Assembly (NCBI RefSeq): GCF_015356855.1
Contig: NZ_ARXR01000001.1
Location: 124,001 to 188,000 of the forward strand
Origin: Alloalcanivorax venustensis ISO4
Lineage (GTDB): Bacteria > Pseudomonadota > Gammaproteobacteria > Pseudomonadales > Alcanivoracaceae
Reading direction: 5' to 3'
DNA length: 64,000 nt
Shown here: positions 55,127-63,442 of the stretch, piece after piece
Layout: each line of letters opens with the position of its first letter
Numbering within the stretch: position 1 is the first letter of the stretch
Program-made: the position numbers and the translations under genes
Notes under the pieces: generated by a model
What the model saw: the letters and a program-made list of their open reading frames with translations, nothing else
What the model was told of the DNA's origin: nothing
The model's database searches: none

Positions 55127-57195
55127 GATTCACCCTCCTCGTAGTCACCGCGTATTTCCGACGCGCCGCCGGCGCTCTTCTCGCGGCGCAGGTGCAGGTA
55201 TTGCAGGTGGCTCTCGAAATGATCCACCACGTCCTCGATCAGCTGTTCGCGGGAATAGCCCATCACGTCATAGCCCAGGCCGCCCTCACGCAGGTGCACT
55301 TCCAGGCGGTAGTACACCGAGCGGCGCTGCTGGGCGCGGATGGTGAAGGACGGCATGGCGCACTGGCGCGGCCAGAGCGTGTAAGCGAAGTCTTCCTCGC
55401 CGCCCAGGTCGACGACCAGGCCGAGATGCTCCTGATCGCCCTCGCCGACGGAAATCTCCACCTTGTGGTCCTGCTCCGCCAGCGCCGCTTTGACATCCTC
55501 GAACGCGGGCCGCGCGGTACCTTCCAGGAACTTCTGAACCTGCTTCAGGCCCGGGAAGCTGATCGCCCGGCTGAGGCGGTGCGCCCAGTTGCTGTGATCG
55601 CGGGCGGAGGCGATGCGCGCCGACAGATGGCCGGCCAGGGCGTCGCGGTTACTGGTGGTTTTCATGCCTTCGACTTTGAGCGCCTTGAACAGCCCGATCA
55701 TCATCAGGAACAACACGAACGCGAACGGCAGCCCCATGATCACCACCGCGCTTTGCAAGGCGTTGAGGCCGTCGGTCGACAACAACGCCACGGTCACCAG
55801 GCCGATCACGGTGGCCCAGGCAATGCGCATCCAGGCCGGCGCGTCGTTGGACGGATCACGGATAAAGCAGGTGAGGTTGGACAGCACCAGCGAGCCGGAG
55901 TCGCCGGACGTCACGAAGAACACGATCGCCAGTATCGTCACCACCACCGTGGTCACCGTGACCCAGGGCAGATTTTCCAGGAACAGATAGATCGCCGAGC
56001 CCGGGTTGCCGACCGCTTCATTACCGAACTCGGTGGCGCCGTTCATCACCAGATCAATGGCGGAGTTACCCATGATGGACATCCAAGCCATCATGAAAGT
56101 GAGCGGCAGAATCAGCGTGCCGGTAACGAAGGCGCGGATCGTGCGGCCACGGGAAATACGCGCCAGGAACAGGCCCACGAACGGCCCCCAGGCAATCCAC
56201 CAGGCCCAGAAGAACACCGTCCAGGCGTTGAGCCAGTCCTGCGGCGGGTCAAAGGCGTAGGTGTCGAACGACATGGGGATGAAGTTGGAAATGTAATCGC
56301 CCACGTTCATCACGAAGGCGTCCAGCAGGAAGCGGGTGTCGCCGGCGATCAGCACGAACAGCACCAGCACGACGGCCAGCAGCATGTTGAATTCCGACAG
56401 GCGACGGATCCCTTTCTCCACGCCGGTGGCCGCGGAGATGGCGGCGAACACGACGATGCCCACCGCCAGCAGCGCCTGGGTCAGCGTGCTTTCCGGCACG
56501 CCGAACATATAGTTCAAGCCGAAGTTGAGCTGAATAATGCCGATGCCGAGGCTGGTGGCCACGCCGAACACGGTGCCCAGCACCGCCGCGATGTCCACGG
56601 TGTTGCCGATGCTGCCGTAAATGCGCTTACCGAAGATCGGATACAGCGCGGAGCGGATGGTCAGCGGCAGACCGTGGCGATAGCTGAAAAACGCCAGCGA
56701 CATGCCCACCAGGGTATAAATGCCCCAGCCGGACAGGCCCCAATGCAGGAAGGTCAGCTGCATGGCTTCGCGGGCGGCTTCCACGGAGCCGCCCTCGCCC
56801 ACCGGCGGTTCCATGAACTGGGTCACCGGCTCGACGATGCAATAGAAAATCAGATCGATACCGATGCCGGCGGAGAACAGCATCGCCGCCCAGGTAACAA
56901 TGTTGAATTCCGGTTCGGAATGGTCCGGCCCCAGTTTGATCGAGCCATAGCGCGAGCAGGCGATGGCGATCACGAACACCAGGTAAGCCACCACGGCGAG
57001 AAAGTAGAACCAGCCGAAGCTGTTGGAGATCCAGGCCAGCGCCGCGTAGATCACGGTGCCCGCCGCTTCGGTGAAGAACATCGCCCACAGGGCGAATACG
57101 AGAATGGCCAGGCCCGAGCCGTAAAAAACGACCGGGTTGATACGGTCCTGCTGATCCAGGGATTCCGATTCCTGGGAAGGCGATGAGGTGGTCAT
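55123..57195 (-). CDS. betT: BetT-type choline/betaine BCCT transporter
   Basis: It is a 690-residue BCCT transporter with 12 helices. The core motif HWGLSGWGIYTLVGMSLAFFSYRHG and the segment FFWAWWIAWGPFVGLFLARISRGRTIR are diagnostic. A long cytoplasmic C-terminal domain (about 510-690) is present, as in osmotically regulated BetT. It imports choline by proton or sodium coupling. The ATG at 57195 follows AAGGAG. The upstream 179-base gap holds TTGACA at 57338-57343 on the minus strand but no convincing -10. Confidence 0.93.
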   Translation of the reverse strand: MTTSSPSQESESLDQQDRINPVVFYGSGLAILVFALWAMFFTEAAGTVIYAALAWISNSFGWFYFLAVVAYLVFVIAIACSRYGSIKLGPDHSEPEFNIVTWAAMLFSAGIGIDLIFYCIVEPVTQFMEPPVGEGGSVEAAREAMQLTFLHWGLSGWGIYTLVGMSLAFFSYRHGLPLTIRSALYPIFGKRIYGSIGNTVDIAAVLGTVFGVATSLGIGIIQLNFGLNYMFGVPESTLTQALLAVGIVVFAAISAATGVEKGIRRLSEFNMLLAVVLVLFVLIAGDTRFLLDAFVMNVGDYISNFIPMSFDTYAFDPPQDWLNAWTVFFWAWWIAWGPFVGLFLARISRGRTIRAFVTGTLILPLTFMMAWMSIMGNSAIDLVMNGATEFGNEAVGNPGSAIYLFLENLPWVTVTTVVVTILAIVFFVTSGDSGSLVLSNLTCFIRDPSNDAPAWMRIAWATVIGLVTVALLSTDGLNALQSAVVIMGLPFAFVLFLMMIGLFKALKVEGMKTTSNRDALAGHLSARIASARDHSNWAHRLSRAISFPGLKQVQKFLEGTARPAFEDVKAALAEQDHKVEISVGEGDQEHLGLVVDLGGEEDFAYTLWPRQCAMPSFTIRAQQRRSVYYRLEVHLREGGLGYDVMGYSREQLIEDVVDHFESHLQYLHLRREKSAGGASEIRGDYEEGES

Positions 57196-57374
57196 CCGGA
57201 GCTCCTTTGGCAAGCGTCGCTCGAAATCATACGTGCGTTCCCTGATTGAGAGGCTGTTCTTGTTTGAGCCTTCTAATCACTTCGCCAGTATCAGCCTCCA
57301 ATTTGAGAATAGCAGCATCCTGTTACAGCTTTTTACCTGTCAACGGCGCGTTTCACCGTAACGTCACGGCCGGG

Positions 57375-57830
57375 TTACGCCAACAGCGCCACGCCGGCGG
57401 CGGTGATCACGCCGAACAGTATAGAAAGCCCGACCAGAGTGCCCCAGGGGAACCGCCGCGGCGCCTCCGCGCCCAGCTGCTTAAGCAGGTCCTGGCGCAC
57501 CAGCCGGGTGTTGCGGGTGTTGGCTTTGAAAATGGCGTCGAAGGCGTCGCCGACCACCGGCACCAGGCCGCCGACGAAATCCACCAGCATGTTGCGCAGC
57601 ATGCGCCGCTTGGTGGCGCCGCTGACGCCGGCGCGCTGGGCTTCCAGCAGCACGTAACCGGACAGCACCAGGCCGGCGGCGTCGCCGATCACCGGCACCA
57701 GGCCGATCAGCGCTTCGGCGCCCAGTTCAAAGCGGGTAAAAGGAATGCGAATGCTGGAATCGGTGAACCGGCTGAAGCGGTCCAGGCGTGCCAGGGTGGC
57801 CTGCTGACGGGCCCGTTTCTGATCGTCCAT
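57375..57830 (-). CDS. DUF4112 membrane protein
   Basis: It is a 151-residue protein with the DUF4112 core FELGAEALIGLVPVIGDAAGLVLSGYVLLEAQRAG and MLVDFVGGLVPVVGDAFDAIFKANTRN: two GLVPVIGD/GLVPVVGD half-repeats. A C-terminal helix (WGTLVGLSILFGVITAAGVALL) follows. Function unknown. It starts four bases after the speA stop and is probably co-transcribed with it. Confidence 0.85.
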   Translation of the reverse strand: MDDQKRARQQATLARLDRFSRFTDSSIRIPFTRFELGAEALIGLVPVIGDAAGLVLSGYVLLEAQRAGVSGATKRRMLRNMLVDFVGGLVPVVGDAFDAIFKANTRNTRLVRQDLLKQLGAEAPRRFPWGTLVGLSILFGVITAAGVALLA

Positions 57831-57834
57831 GCTG

Positions 57835-59712
57835 TTATTCCAAGTAGGTGTAGCCCGCCAGACCGTCCCGGATTTCACCGAGGAAACGCTGGCGCTCATC
57901 GTCGTGAAGCTGGGATTGCTGGCAACGGTCTTCCAGGGTCGCCAGCAACCGTTCCGGATCAAAATTCACATAGCGCAACACCGAGCTGACCGTGTCCCCC
58001 TGGATCGCGTGGGTCAGCTCTATCTCGCCGCGCTCATTGAGGTTCACGTCCACGGAATCGGTATCGCCGAACAGATTGTGCATATCACCGAGGATTTCCT
58101 GGTAGGCCCCCACCATGAAAATACCCAGGTGCCCGTTCAGCGTTTCCGGTAACGGCAGGGTGGCTTCCACCCCTTCGCCGTCCACGTACTGGTCGATACG
58201 GCCATCGGAATCACAGGTGATGTCCTGCAACACACCGCGCCGGGTGGCGGGCTGGTCCAGGCCGGACAACGGCAGCACCGGGAACACCTGATCAATGCCC
58301 CACACATCCGGCACCGACTGGAACACGGAAAAGTTAACGAACAGTTTGTCGGCGAGGATTTCGTTTAGGCGATCGAGCAGATCACGCTGCTGGCGGCGGC
58401 GTGGGTCGAGACGGGCACGCAGCGCCAGCAGCCCGTTGGTGTAGAGCTGTTCGCCGCGGGCGCGGCCGCGGATATCCACTTCACCGTTCAGGTAACGCAG
58501 GTGCAGGTCCTGCCACGCGCCGAGCAGCTCCGGGTGCACCTCAAGCAGATTGGGGTGCTCGCCGCTCAGCACCTGATTCAACCGCCAGAGCTCGTGCAGC
58601 TCCACGCAGTCGGAATCGCCGGGGGCGGTCACCCGCGCCGTGGCCTGACGTTCCTCGTCGGTGATGTTGACCAGCAGCACCGCATGGTGGGCGGTGAGCG
58701 CACGCCCGGATTCGGAGATCAGATGCGGCTCGGGCACGTCGCTGCGTCGGCACTGCTCGCTCAGGGTATGCACGATGTGCCAGGCGTAATCCGCCAGGTT
58801 GTAGTTCATCGAGCAGTAGGAGCGGGAGTGGGTGCCTTCGTAGTCCACGCCCAGACCGCCGCCCACGTCCACGGTATCCAGGGCGGCGCCCAGCTGGCGC
58901 AGTTCCACATAGTAGCGGGCCGCTTCGCGCATGCCCGCCTTGATGTCCTGGATGTTGGCGATCTGCGAGCCCAGGTGGAAATGCAGCATGCGCACGCAGT
59001 CCAGCCTGCCCGCCCGGCGGCAGTGCTCCACCGCCTCGATCAGCTGCGGCGCACTGAGACCGAACTTGGACTTTTCGCCGCCGGTGTTCTGCCAGTTACC
59101 CTTGCCGATGCTCATCAAACGCACCCGCAAACCGATGCGCGGCGACACCTCAAGCGCCCGCGCTTCCTCCAGCAGCATGGGCAGCTCGGAGAGCTTTTCC
59201 ACCACGATCTGCACCTGGAAGCCGAGCTTCTCGCCCATCAGCGCCAGGCGCAGGTATTCACGGTCCTTGTAGCCGTTGCAGACCACCACGTCGCCGGGGT
59301 TGGAGAGCGCCAGCACCGCCAGCAGCTCCGGCTTGGAGCCGGCCTCCAGCCCCACCGGCTCGCCCTCTTCCCGGGCGCGCAGAATTTCATGCACCACGCG
59401 CCGCTGCTGGTTGACCTTGATCGGATACACCGGCGTGTAGCGGCCCTGGTAGGCCTGCTCCCCGATGGCGCCCCGGAAGGCGCCGGCCAGGCGCCGCACC
59501 CGGTCGCGCAGAATGCCCGAGAAGCGGGCCAGCACCGGCGTGCGCAATCCGGCGGCGCGGCACGCCTGCAACACCGCTTCCAGGGTCGCTTCACCGCCCT
59601 GATCGCCCTGGGGGCGCACATGCAGGTGGCCGTCCTTGCCGATCCGGAAATAGCCGTCACCCCAACGCTGCACATTGTAAATGGCGTCAAACGGGCTTTG
59701 GGGCTGGGTCAT
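57835..59712 (-). CDS. speA: Biosynthetic arginine decarboxylase
   Basis: It is a 625-residue PLP enzyme of the alanine-racemase-fold type that makes agmatine from arginine for polyamine synthesis. The PLP lysine is in VYPIKVNQQRRV. The glycine-rich DVGGGLGVDYEGTHS and the C-terminal SVFQSVPDVWGIDQVFPVLPL blocks are conserved, including the Cys-less SpeA variant. The ATG at 59712 follows AAGGAA; an upstream frame would add a non-conserved leader. It is divergent from speE, with 159 bases between, giving a polyamine pair. Confidence 0.95.
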   Translation of the reverse strand: MTQPQSPFDAIYNVQRWGDGYFRIGKDGHLHVRPQGDQGGEATLEAVLQACRAAGLRTPVLARFSGILRDRVRRLAGAFRGAIGEQAYQGRYTPVYPIKVNQQRRVVHEILRAREEGEPVGLEAGSKPELLAVLALSNPGDVVVCNGYKDREYLRLALMGEKLGFQVQIVVEKLSELPMLLEEARALEVSPRIGLRVRLMSIGKGNWQNTGGEKSKFGLSAPQLIEAVEHCRRAGRLDCVRMLHFHLGSQIANIQDIKAGMREAARYYVELRQLGAALDTVDVGGGLGVDYEGTHSRSYCSMNYNLADYAWHIVHTLSEQCRRSDVPEPHLISESGRALTAHHAVLLVNITDEERQATARVTAPGDSDCVELHELWRLNQVLSGEHPNLLEVHPELLGAWQDLHLRYLNGEVDIRGRARGEQLYTNGLLALRARLDPRRRQQRDLLDRLNEILADKLFVNFSVFQSVPDVWGIDQVFPVLPLSGLDQPATRRGVLQDITCDSDGRIDQYVDGEGVEATLPLPETLNGHLGIFMVGAYQEILGDMHNLFGDTDSVDVNLNERGEIELTHAIQGDTVSSVLRYVNFDPERLLATLEDRCQQSQLHDDERQRFLGEIRDGLAGYTYLE

Positions 59713-59871
59713 GGACGGTTCCTTGGCGGCTGCGTACTTTGCCGCATTATGCCTGCCGGGGCCGCCGGCGGACAAAAATAGTTGCTCGGATACCGCGCCC
59801 CGGCGCTTCTACATTGACGCCGAACGCTTACAATAGCGGCCTTCTGTGAAGCGTTTAGCGGACACCCCTTT

Positions 59872-60729
59872 ATGAGCTCCGAAAAAGACAACTGGTTCAT
59901 CGAGCATTTCGACTCCGCCGGCACCGCCTTCGGCCTGCGCCTGAAACGAAAGCTGGAATCGGTACAGACCGACTATCAACACATCGAAATGTGGGACACC
60001 GATACCTTCGGCTATCTGATGACCATTGACGGCGCCACCATGCTCACCACCCGGGATAACTTTCTCTACCACGAGATGATGGCCCACCCGGCGCTGTTCA
60101 GCCACGCGGCACCGCGCAACGTGCTGATCATCGGCGGCGGCGACTGCGGCACCCTGCGGGAAGTGTTGCGCCACGGCGAAGTGGCCAGCGCCGTGCAGAT
60201 CGATATCGACGAGCAGGTGACGCGCTTTTCCGAAAAGTATTTCCCCGAGCTGTGCGAGTCCAACAGCGACGAGCGGGCGGAGCTGCGCTTCGAGGACGGC
60301 GTGAAGTTCATGCAGGAATGCGAAGCCGGCCGCTTCGACGTGATCATCGTCGATTCCACCGATCCGGTGGGCCCGGCGGAGGGGCTGTTCAAGGCCGAAT
60401 TCTTCCGCCACTGCCACCGCGCGCTGGCCGACGGCGGCGTGCTGGTGCAGCAATCCGAATCACCCCTGCTGCACAGCGACACCATCATCCGCGACCTGCA
60501 CGCCAATATGCGCGAGGCCGGCTTCAGCCATACCCGCACGCTGCCGTTCCCGCAGCCGGTGTACCCCAGCGGCTGGTGGAGCTGCACCCTGGCGGGCAAG
60601 GATCACGACGTGGCCGGGTTCCGCCAGGCGGACGCCACCGGCAAGGGGTTCGAGACCCGCTACTACAGCGCCGACATCCACAAGGCGGCGCTGGTGCTGC
60701 CGCCGTTCATGGAACAGGCGTTGTCCTGA
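59872..60729 (+). CDS. speE: Spermidine synthase
   Basis: It is a 285-residue aminopropyltransferase. The SAM/dcSAM-binding motif is VLIIGGGDCGTLREVLRH; the gate and catalytic part is IIVDSTDPVGPAEGLFKAEFF, with Asp in DSTDP. It transfers an aminopropyl group from decarboxylated SAM to putrescine. It is divergent from speA. A -10-like TACAAT lies at 59829-59834, without a convincing -35. Confidence 0.95.
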   Translation: MSSEKDNWFIEHFDSAGTAFGLRLKRKLESVQTDYQHIEMWDTDTFGYLMTIDGATMLTTRDNFLYHEMMAHPALFSHAAPRNVLIIGGGDCGTLREVLRHGEVASAVQIDIDEQVTRFSEKYFPELCESNSDERAELRFEDGVKFMQECEAGRFDVIIVDSTDPVGPAEGLFKAEFFRHCHRALADGGVLVQQSESPLLHSDTIIRDLHANMREAGFSHTRTLPFPQPVYPSGWWSCTLAGKDHDVAGFRQADATGKGFETRYYSADIHKAALVLPPFMEQALS

Positions 60730-60737
60730 GCCGCGGC

Positions 60738-61325
60738 CTAGGCCCGTAACGCTTCCTCGACGAAGTCGAGCCGGTCCTGGCCGAAGAACATTTCCTCCCC
60801 CACGAAGAAGGTGGGCGCGCCGAATACGCCGCGCTCCACCGCCTCTTCGGTGGTCGCCTTAAGGCGATCCTTGACCGCCTGATCCTGGGCCAGAGTTGCC
60901 CAGTGCGCCGAATCCAGACCGGCTTCGGCCAGGGTGCGGCCGAGCACGTCCAAGTCCGACAGATCCCGCTCTTGCAGCCACATCCCCTCGAACAGGGCGG
61001 CCAGCACGGTGTCGCGCTGGTCGCTGTCGACGGCGGCGGCGGCCAGCCGCATGGCCATCAGGGTGTTCACCGGAAAGTGCGGATTCTGGTTCAGGGTGAC
61101 GCCGTAACGGCGCGCGAAACGCTGCATGTCCCGGCCGCTGTAGCGCCCCTTGGCGGGCACCGCCGCCGGCGAGGCGTTGCCGGTGGCCTTGAACACGCCG
61201 CCCAGCAACATGGGCCGGTAGCGCAGGGTGGCGCCGGTACGCCGGCAGACACCCGGCGTCTGGGTCCAGGCCAGGTAGGAGGCGGGGCTGCCCACATCGA
61301 AGAAAAATTCCAGCTCGCGGCTCAT
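60738..61325 (-). CDS. 2-hydroxychromene-2-carboxylate isomerase-like protein
   Basis: It is a 195-residue DsbA/thioredoxin-fold protein of the HCCA isomerase group (kappa-class GST-like). The N-terminal FFFDVGSPASYLAW has Ser in place of the first DsbA Cys, and GVFGAPTFFVGEEMFFGQDRL holds the cis-Pro loop. It uses glutathione to isomerise aromatic ring-fission products in known members. The ATG at 61325 follows GGAGAG. It lies 28 bases after the SDR gene, on the same strand. Confidence 0.87.
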   Translation of the reverse strand: MSRELEFFFDVGSPASYLAWTQTPGVCRRTGATLRYRPMLLGGVFKATGNASPAAVPAKGRYSGRDMQRFARRYGVTLNQNPHFPVNTLMAMRLAAAAVDSDQRDTVLAALFEGMWLQERDLSDLDVLGRTLAEAGLDSAHWATLAQDQAVKDRLKATTEEAVERGVFGAPTFFVGEEMFFGQDRLDFVEEALRA

Positions 61326-61353
61326 TGGCGGCTCTCCATTCATTCATCGTTTG

Positions 61354-62079
61354 TTAGAAGTTTTCCATCCACGGGCGCAGGTCCAGCTCGTGGGTCCAGG
61401 TATCGCGGGGCTGTTGGTGCAGCATCCAGTACGCATCGGCGATGTGCTCGGGATCGAGGATGCCGTCCTGGTCCTTGAGCGCGTAACGCTGCGGGAAGTT
61501 ATCACGGATAAAGGCGGTGTCGATGGCACCGTCGATGATCGGATGGGCGACGTGGATGCCCTCCGGACCCAGCTCACGGGCCAGGCTCTGCGCCAGCGCG
61601 CGCAGCGCGAATTTGGCGCCGGCGAACGCGGCGAAACCGCGACCGCCGCGCAGCGACGCGGTGGCGCCGGTGAACAGGATGGTGCCACGGCCGCGCGGCA
61701 CCATCACCCGGGCCGCCTCCCGGCCGGTGAGAAAGCCGGCGAACGCGGCCATTTCCCACACCTTGCGGTAGACCCGGGCGGTGGTCTCGCGGATCGGAAA
61801 ATGAACATTGGCGCCGATATTGAAAACCACCACCTCCAGCGGCCCCACTTCGGTCTCGATGGTGTCCACCAGGGCTTGCATCTGATCTTCGTCGCGGGCG
61901 TCGCAGCCGAAGCCGCGGGCCTGCCCTCCCTCCTCCCGGATACGCTCGACCAGCGGCGTCAGGGCGTCCTCGGTGCGGCGGGTGACACAGGCGGTGAAGC
62001 CTTCACGGGCAAAACGTCGGGCAATGGCGCCGCCGGTGGCGTCACCGGCGCCGACCACAAGAATCGCGGGGGCGGTCAT
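61354..62079 (-). CDS. Atypical SDR-family protein
   Basis: It is a 241-residue SDR-like protein with a changed cofactor motif (VVGAGDATGGAIAR) and no classic YxxxK: at that place stands FAGAK, so the catalytic Tyr is Phe. The Ser region reads FTGATASLRGG. It belongs to a group seen beside HCCA isomerases and may bind NAD(P) without standard redox catalysis. It starts with MTAPAILVV behind an AAGGAG-like site and leads the two-gene operon. Confidence 0.85.
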   Translation of the reverse strand: MTAPAILVVGAGDATGGAIARRFAREGFTACVTRRTEDALTPLVERIREEGGQARGFGCDARDEDQMQALVDTIETEVGPLEVVVFNIGANVHFPIRETTARVYRKVWEMAAFAGFLTGREAARVMVPRGRGTILFTGATASLRGGRGFAAFAGAKFALRALAQSLARELGPEGIHVAHPIIDGAIDTAFIRDNFPQRYALKDQDGILDPEHIADAYWMLHQQPRDTWTHELDLRPWMENF

Positions 62080-62177
62080 GGGGTCTCCTTGTACAGGCTA
62101 CAGAGGTCGACCCAGTATGCACCGGCTTCGCTTAACAGGGGAAAGGCGCGGCCGACCCGCACCGATGATGCTCACGA

Positions 62178-62294
62178 TCAGCCGCCCACGGCCACCGCCA
62201 CCGCGCAGGCCACCGCCCCCAGCACCAGAATCAGAACCACACGACGTATCACCATCGGCCAGTCAACCAGCCAAAAATCCTTGAACCATCCCAT
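62178..62294 (-). CDS. Predicted 38-residue membrane peptide
   Basis: This short frame encodes MGWFKDFWLVDWPMVIRR followed by a single hydrophobic helix of Val, Leu, Ile and Ala (about residues 19-36), ending in VGG. A GGGGATAG element lies before the ATG. A perfect CRP-type box ends 42 bases upstream, and GATAAT stands between as a possible -10. The Trp-rich start and one helix resemble regulatory small membrane proteins. It occupies part of the 353-base gap between the SDR and the LysR gene; the rest of the gap has no other coding frame I would support. Confidence 0.55.
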   Translation of the reverse strand: MGWFKDFWLVDWPMVIRRVVLILVLGAVACAVAVAVGG

Positions 62295-62335
62295 TTTTCT
62301 ATCCCCAAGGTACTTTTATTATCACAACCGAAAAA

Positions 62336-62351
62336 TGTGACTCACGTCACA
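62336..62351. promoter_or_regulatory. Perfect CRP/Vfr-type box
   Basis: TGTGACTCACGTCACA fits the consensus TGTGA-N6-TCACA in every position. It lies upstream of the 38-residue peptide gene on the minus strand, and past the end of the LysR gene on the other side. A cAMP-CRP/Vfr protein is the expected ligand. Confidence 0.7.
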
Positions 62352-62432
62352 AGTGACGAGGTTGCTCTTGCACCCTGTGGATATGCAATAAGGCGAATTG
62401 GGTAAGCGTGAAGGTGGCGTCAGTAAGGTGTC

Positions 62433-63347
62433 TTAGCCGGGTTCGCTCTGCTGTTCCGCCAGCATCGCCATCACCCTTTGCCGCAGCCAGGTGTGGCCCG
62501 GGTCCGCGCTTTGATCCCGGTGCCAGTAGAGGTGCAGCTCCAGGCCGGGAACGTCCGCGGGGAGCGGCTCCACGTGGCTGCCGGCGGGCGCCAGCTGACG
62601 CGCCAGCAGGCCCGGCAGGGTGAGCAGCAGGTCCGAGCCCATCACCGTGGACAACGCCGCCATGTGGTGCTGGCAACGCAGGCGGATATTGCGCCGGTAG
62701 CCAAGGCGGGACAGACCGAAATCTTCCATGCCCGGCCCTTCCCGCCGCGAGGACACCAGCACGTGCTGCGCCGCCAGGTAGGCCGGCAGGTCCAGCTTGC
62801 CGGCCAGCGGGTGGCCCGGCCGCATGATCACCACCAGCGGCCCGCTCATCACCGGGCGGTGTTCGATGGCGTCCGGCAGTGGCAGCAGTACGTCGGCGGC
62901 CAGATCCAGCCGGCCGCTGGCCAGTTCGGTCGCCAGTTGCCGGCGCGCCACGGTCATCGACTGCAGCCGCACGCCGGGGGCCTCTTCAAGAATGCCGGCG
63001 GTGAGCGGCGGCAGCAGACAGCCTTCCAGCCCGTCGCGCAATCCGACCACGAAGGTGCGCTCCGCGTCCGCCACGTCGAAGCCGCCCTCGTCGCTGAGAC
63101 AACGCTGCAGTCCGCCCAGCGCGTGGCGCACCGGGGTGACCATGGCGCGTGCCCGGCTGGTGGGCACCATGCGTGCCCCCTGGCGCACGAACAACGGGTC
63201 CTCGAGACGGTCGCGCAACCGCCCCAGGGCGTGGCTCACCGCCGGCTGGGTCAGGTTGAGCACGCGCGCCGCGCGGGTCAGGGAGCCTTCGGTATAGATA
63301 GCGTCGAAGACCACGAACAGGTTCAGATCGAAGCGGGAGACATGCAT
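62433..63347 (-). CDS. LysR-family transcriptional regulator
   Basis: It is a 304-residue LysR regulator. The N-terminal winged helix reads FDLNLFVVFDAIYTEGSLTRAARVLNLTQPAVSHALGRLRDRLEDPLF, typical of the NodD/LeuO-like branch with LFVVFDAIY. The effector domain (about 90-300) is complete. It is divergent from the histidine phosphatase gene with 95 bases between. A TTTTCA-N16-TGAAAA inverted repeat in that gap is a candidate binding site. Effector unknown. Confidence 0.92.
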   Translation of the reverse strand: MHVSRFDLNLFVVFDAIYTEGSLTRAARVLNLTQPAVSHALGRLRDRLEDPLFVRQGARMVPTSRARAMVTPVRHALGGLQRCLSDEGGFDVADAERTFVVGLRDGLEGCLLPPLTAGILEEAPGVRLQSMTVARRQLATELASGRLDLAADVLLPLPDAIEHRPVMSGPLVVIMRPGHPLAGKLDLPAYLAAQHVLVSSRREGPGMEDFGLSRLGYRRNIRLRCQHHMAALSTVMGSDLLLTLPGLLARQLAPAGSHVEPLPADVPGLELHLYWHRDQSADPGHTWLRQRVMAMLAEQQSEPG

Positions 63348-63366
63348 GGGGCTTATCCAGGTGTAT

Positions 63367-63394
63367 TTTTCAGATTCATTAGATTAATTGAAAA
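63367..63394. promoter_or_regulatory. Candidate LysR binding site
   Basis: TTTTCA (63367-63372) and TGAAAA (63389-63394) form an inverted repeat around 16 AT-rich bases in the divergent gap between the LysR gene and the histidine phosphatase gene, where LysR proteins normally bind. Confidence 0.42.
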
Positions 63395-63442
63395 CCGCCC
63401 CCTAGCATGGGGTCAACTTCCGGGAATAAGCAGAGACCCTCG

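Noticed and set aside
55192-57186. Long open frame antisense to betT (664 codons)
   Set aside because: It is low-complexity Gln/His/Arg/Gly sequence, a mirror of a well-conserved BCCT transporter; no motif and no ribosome site.
57338-57343. TTGACA as -35 of betT
   Set aside because: A perfect hexamer, but no acceptable -10 stands 16-18 bases downstream on the minus strand.
59814-59834. TTGACG and TACAAT as speE promoter
   Set aside because: The spacer is only nine bases, too short for a sigma-70 promoter.
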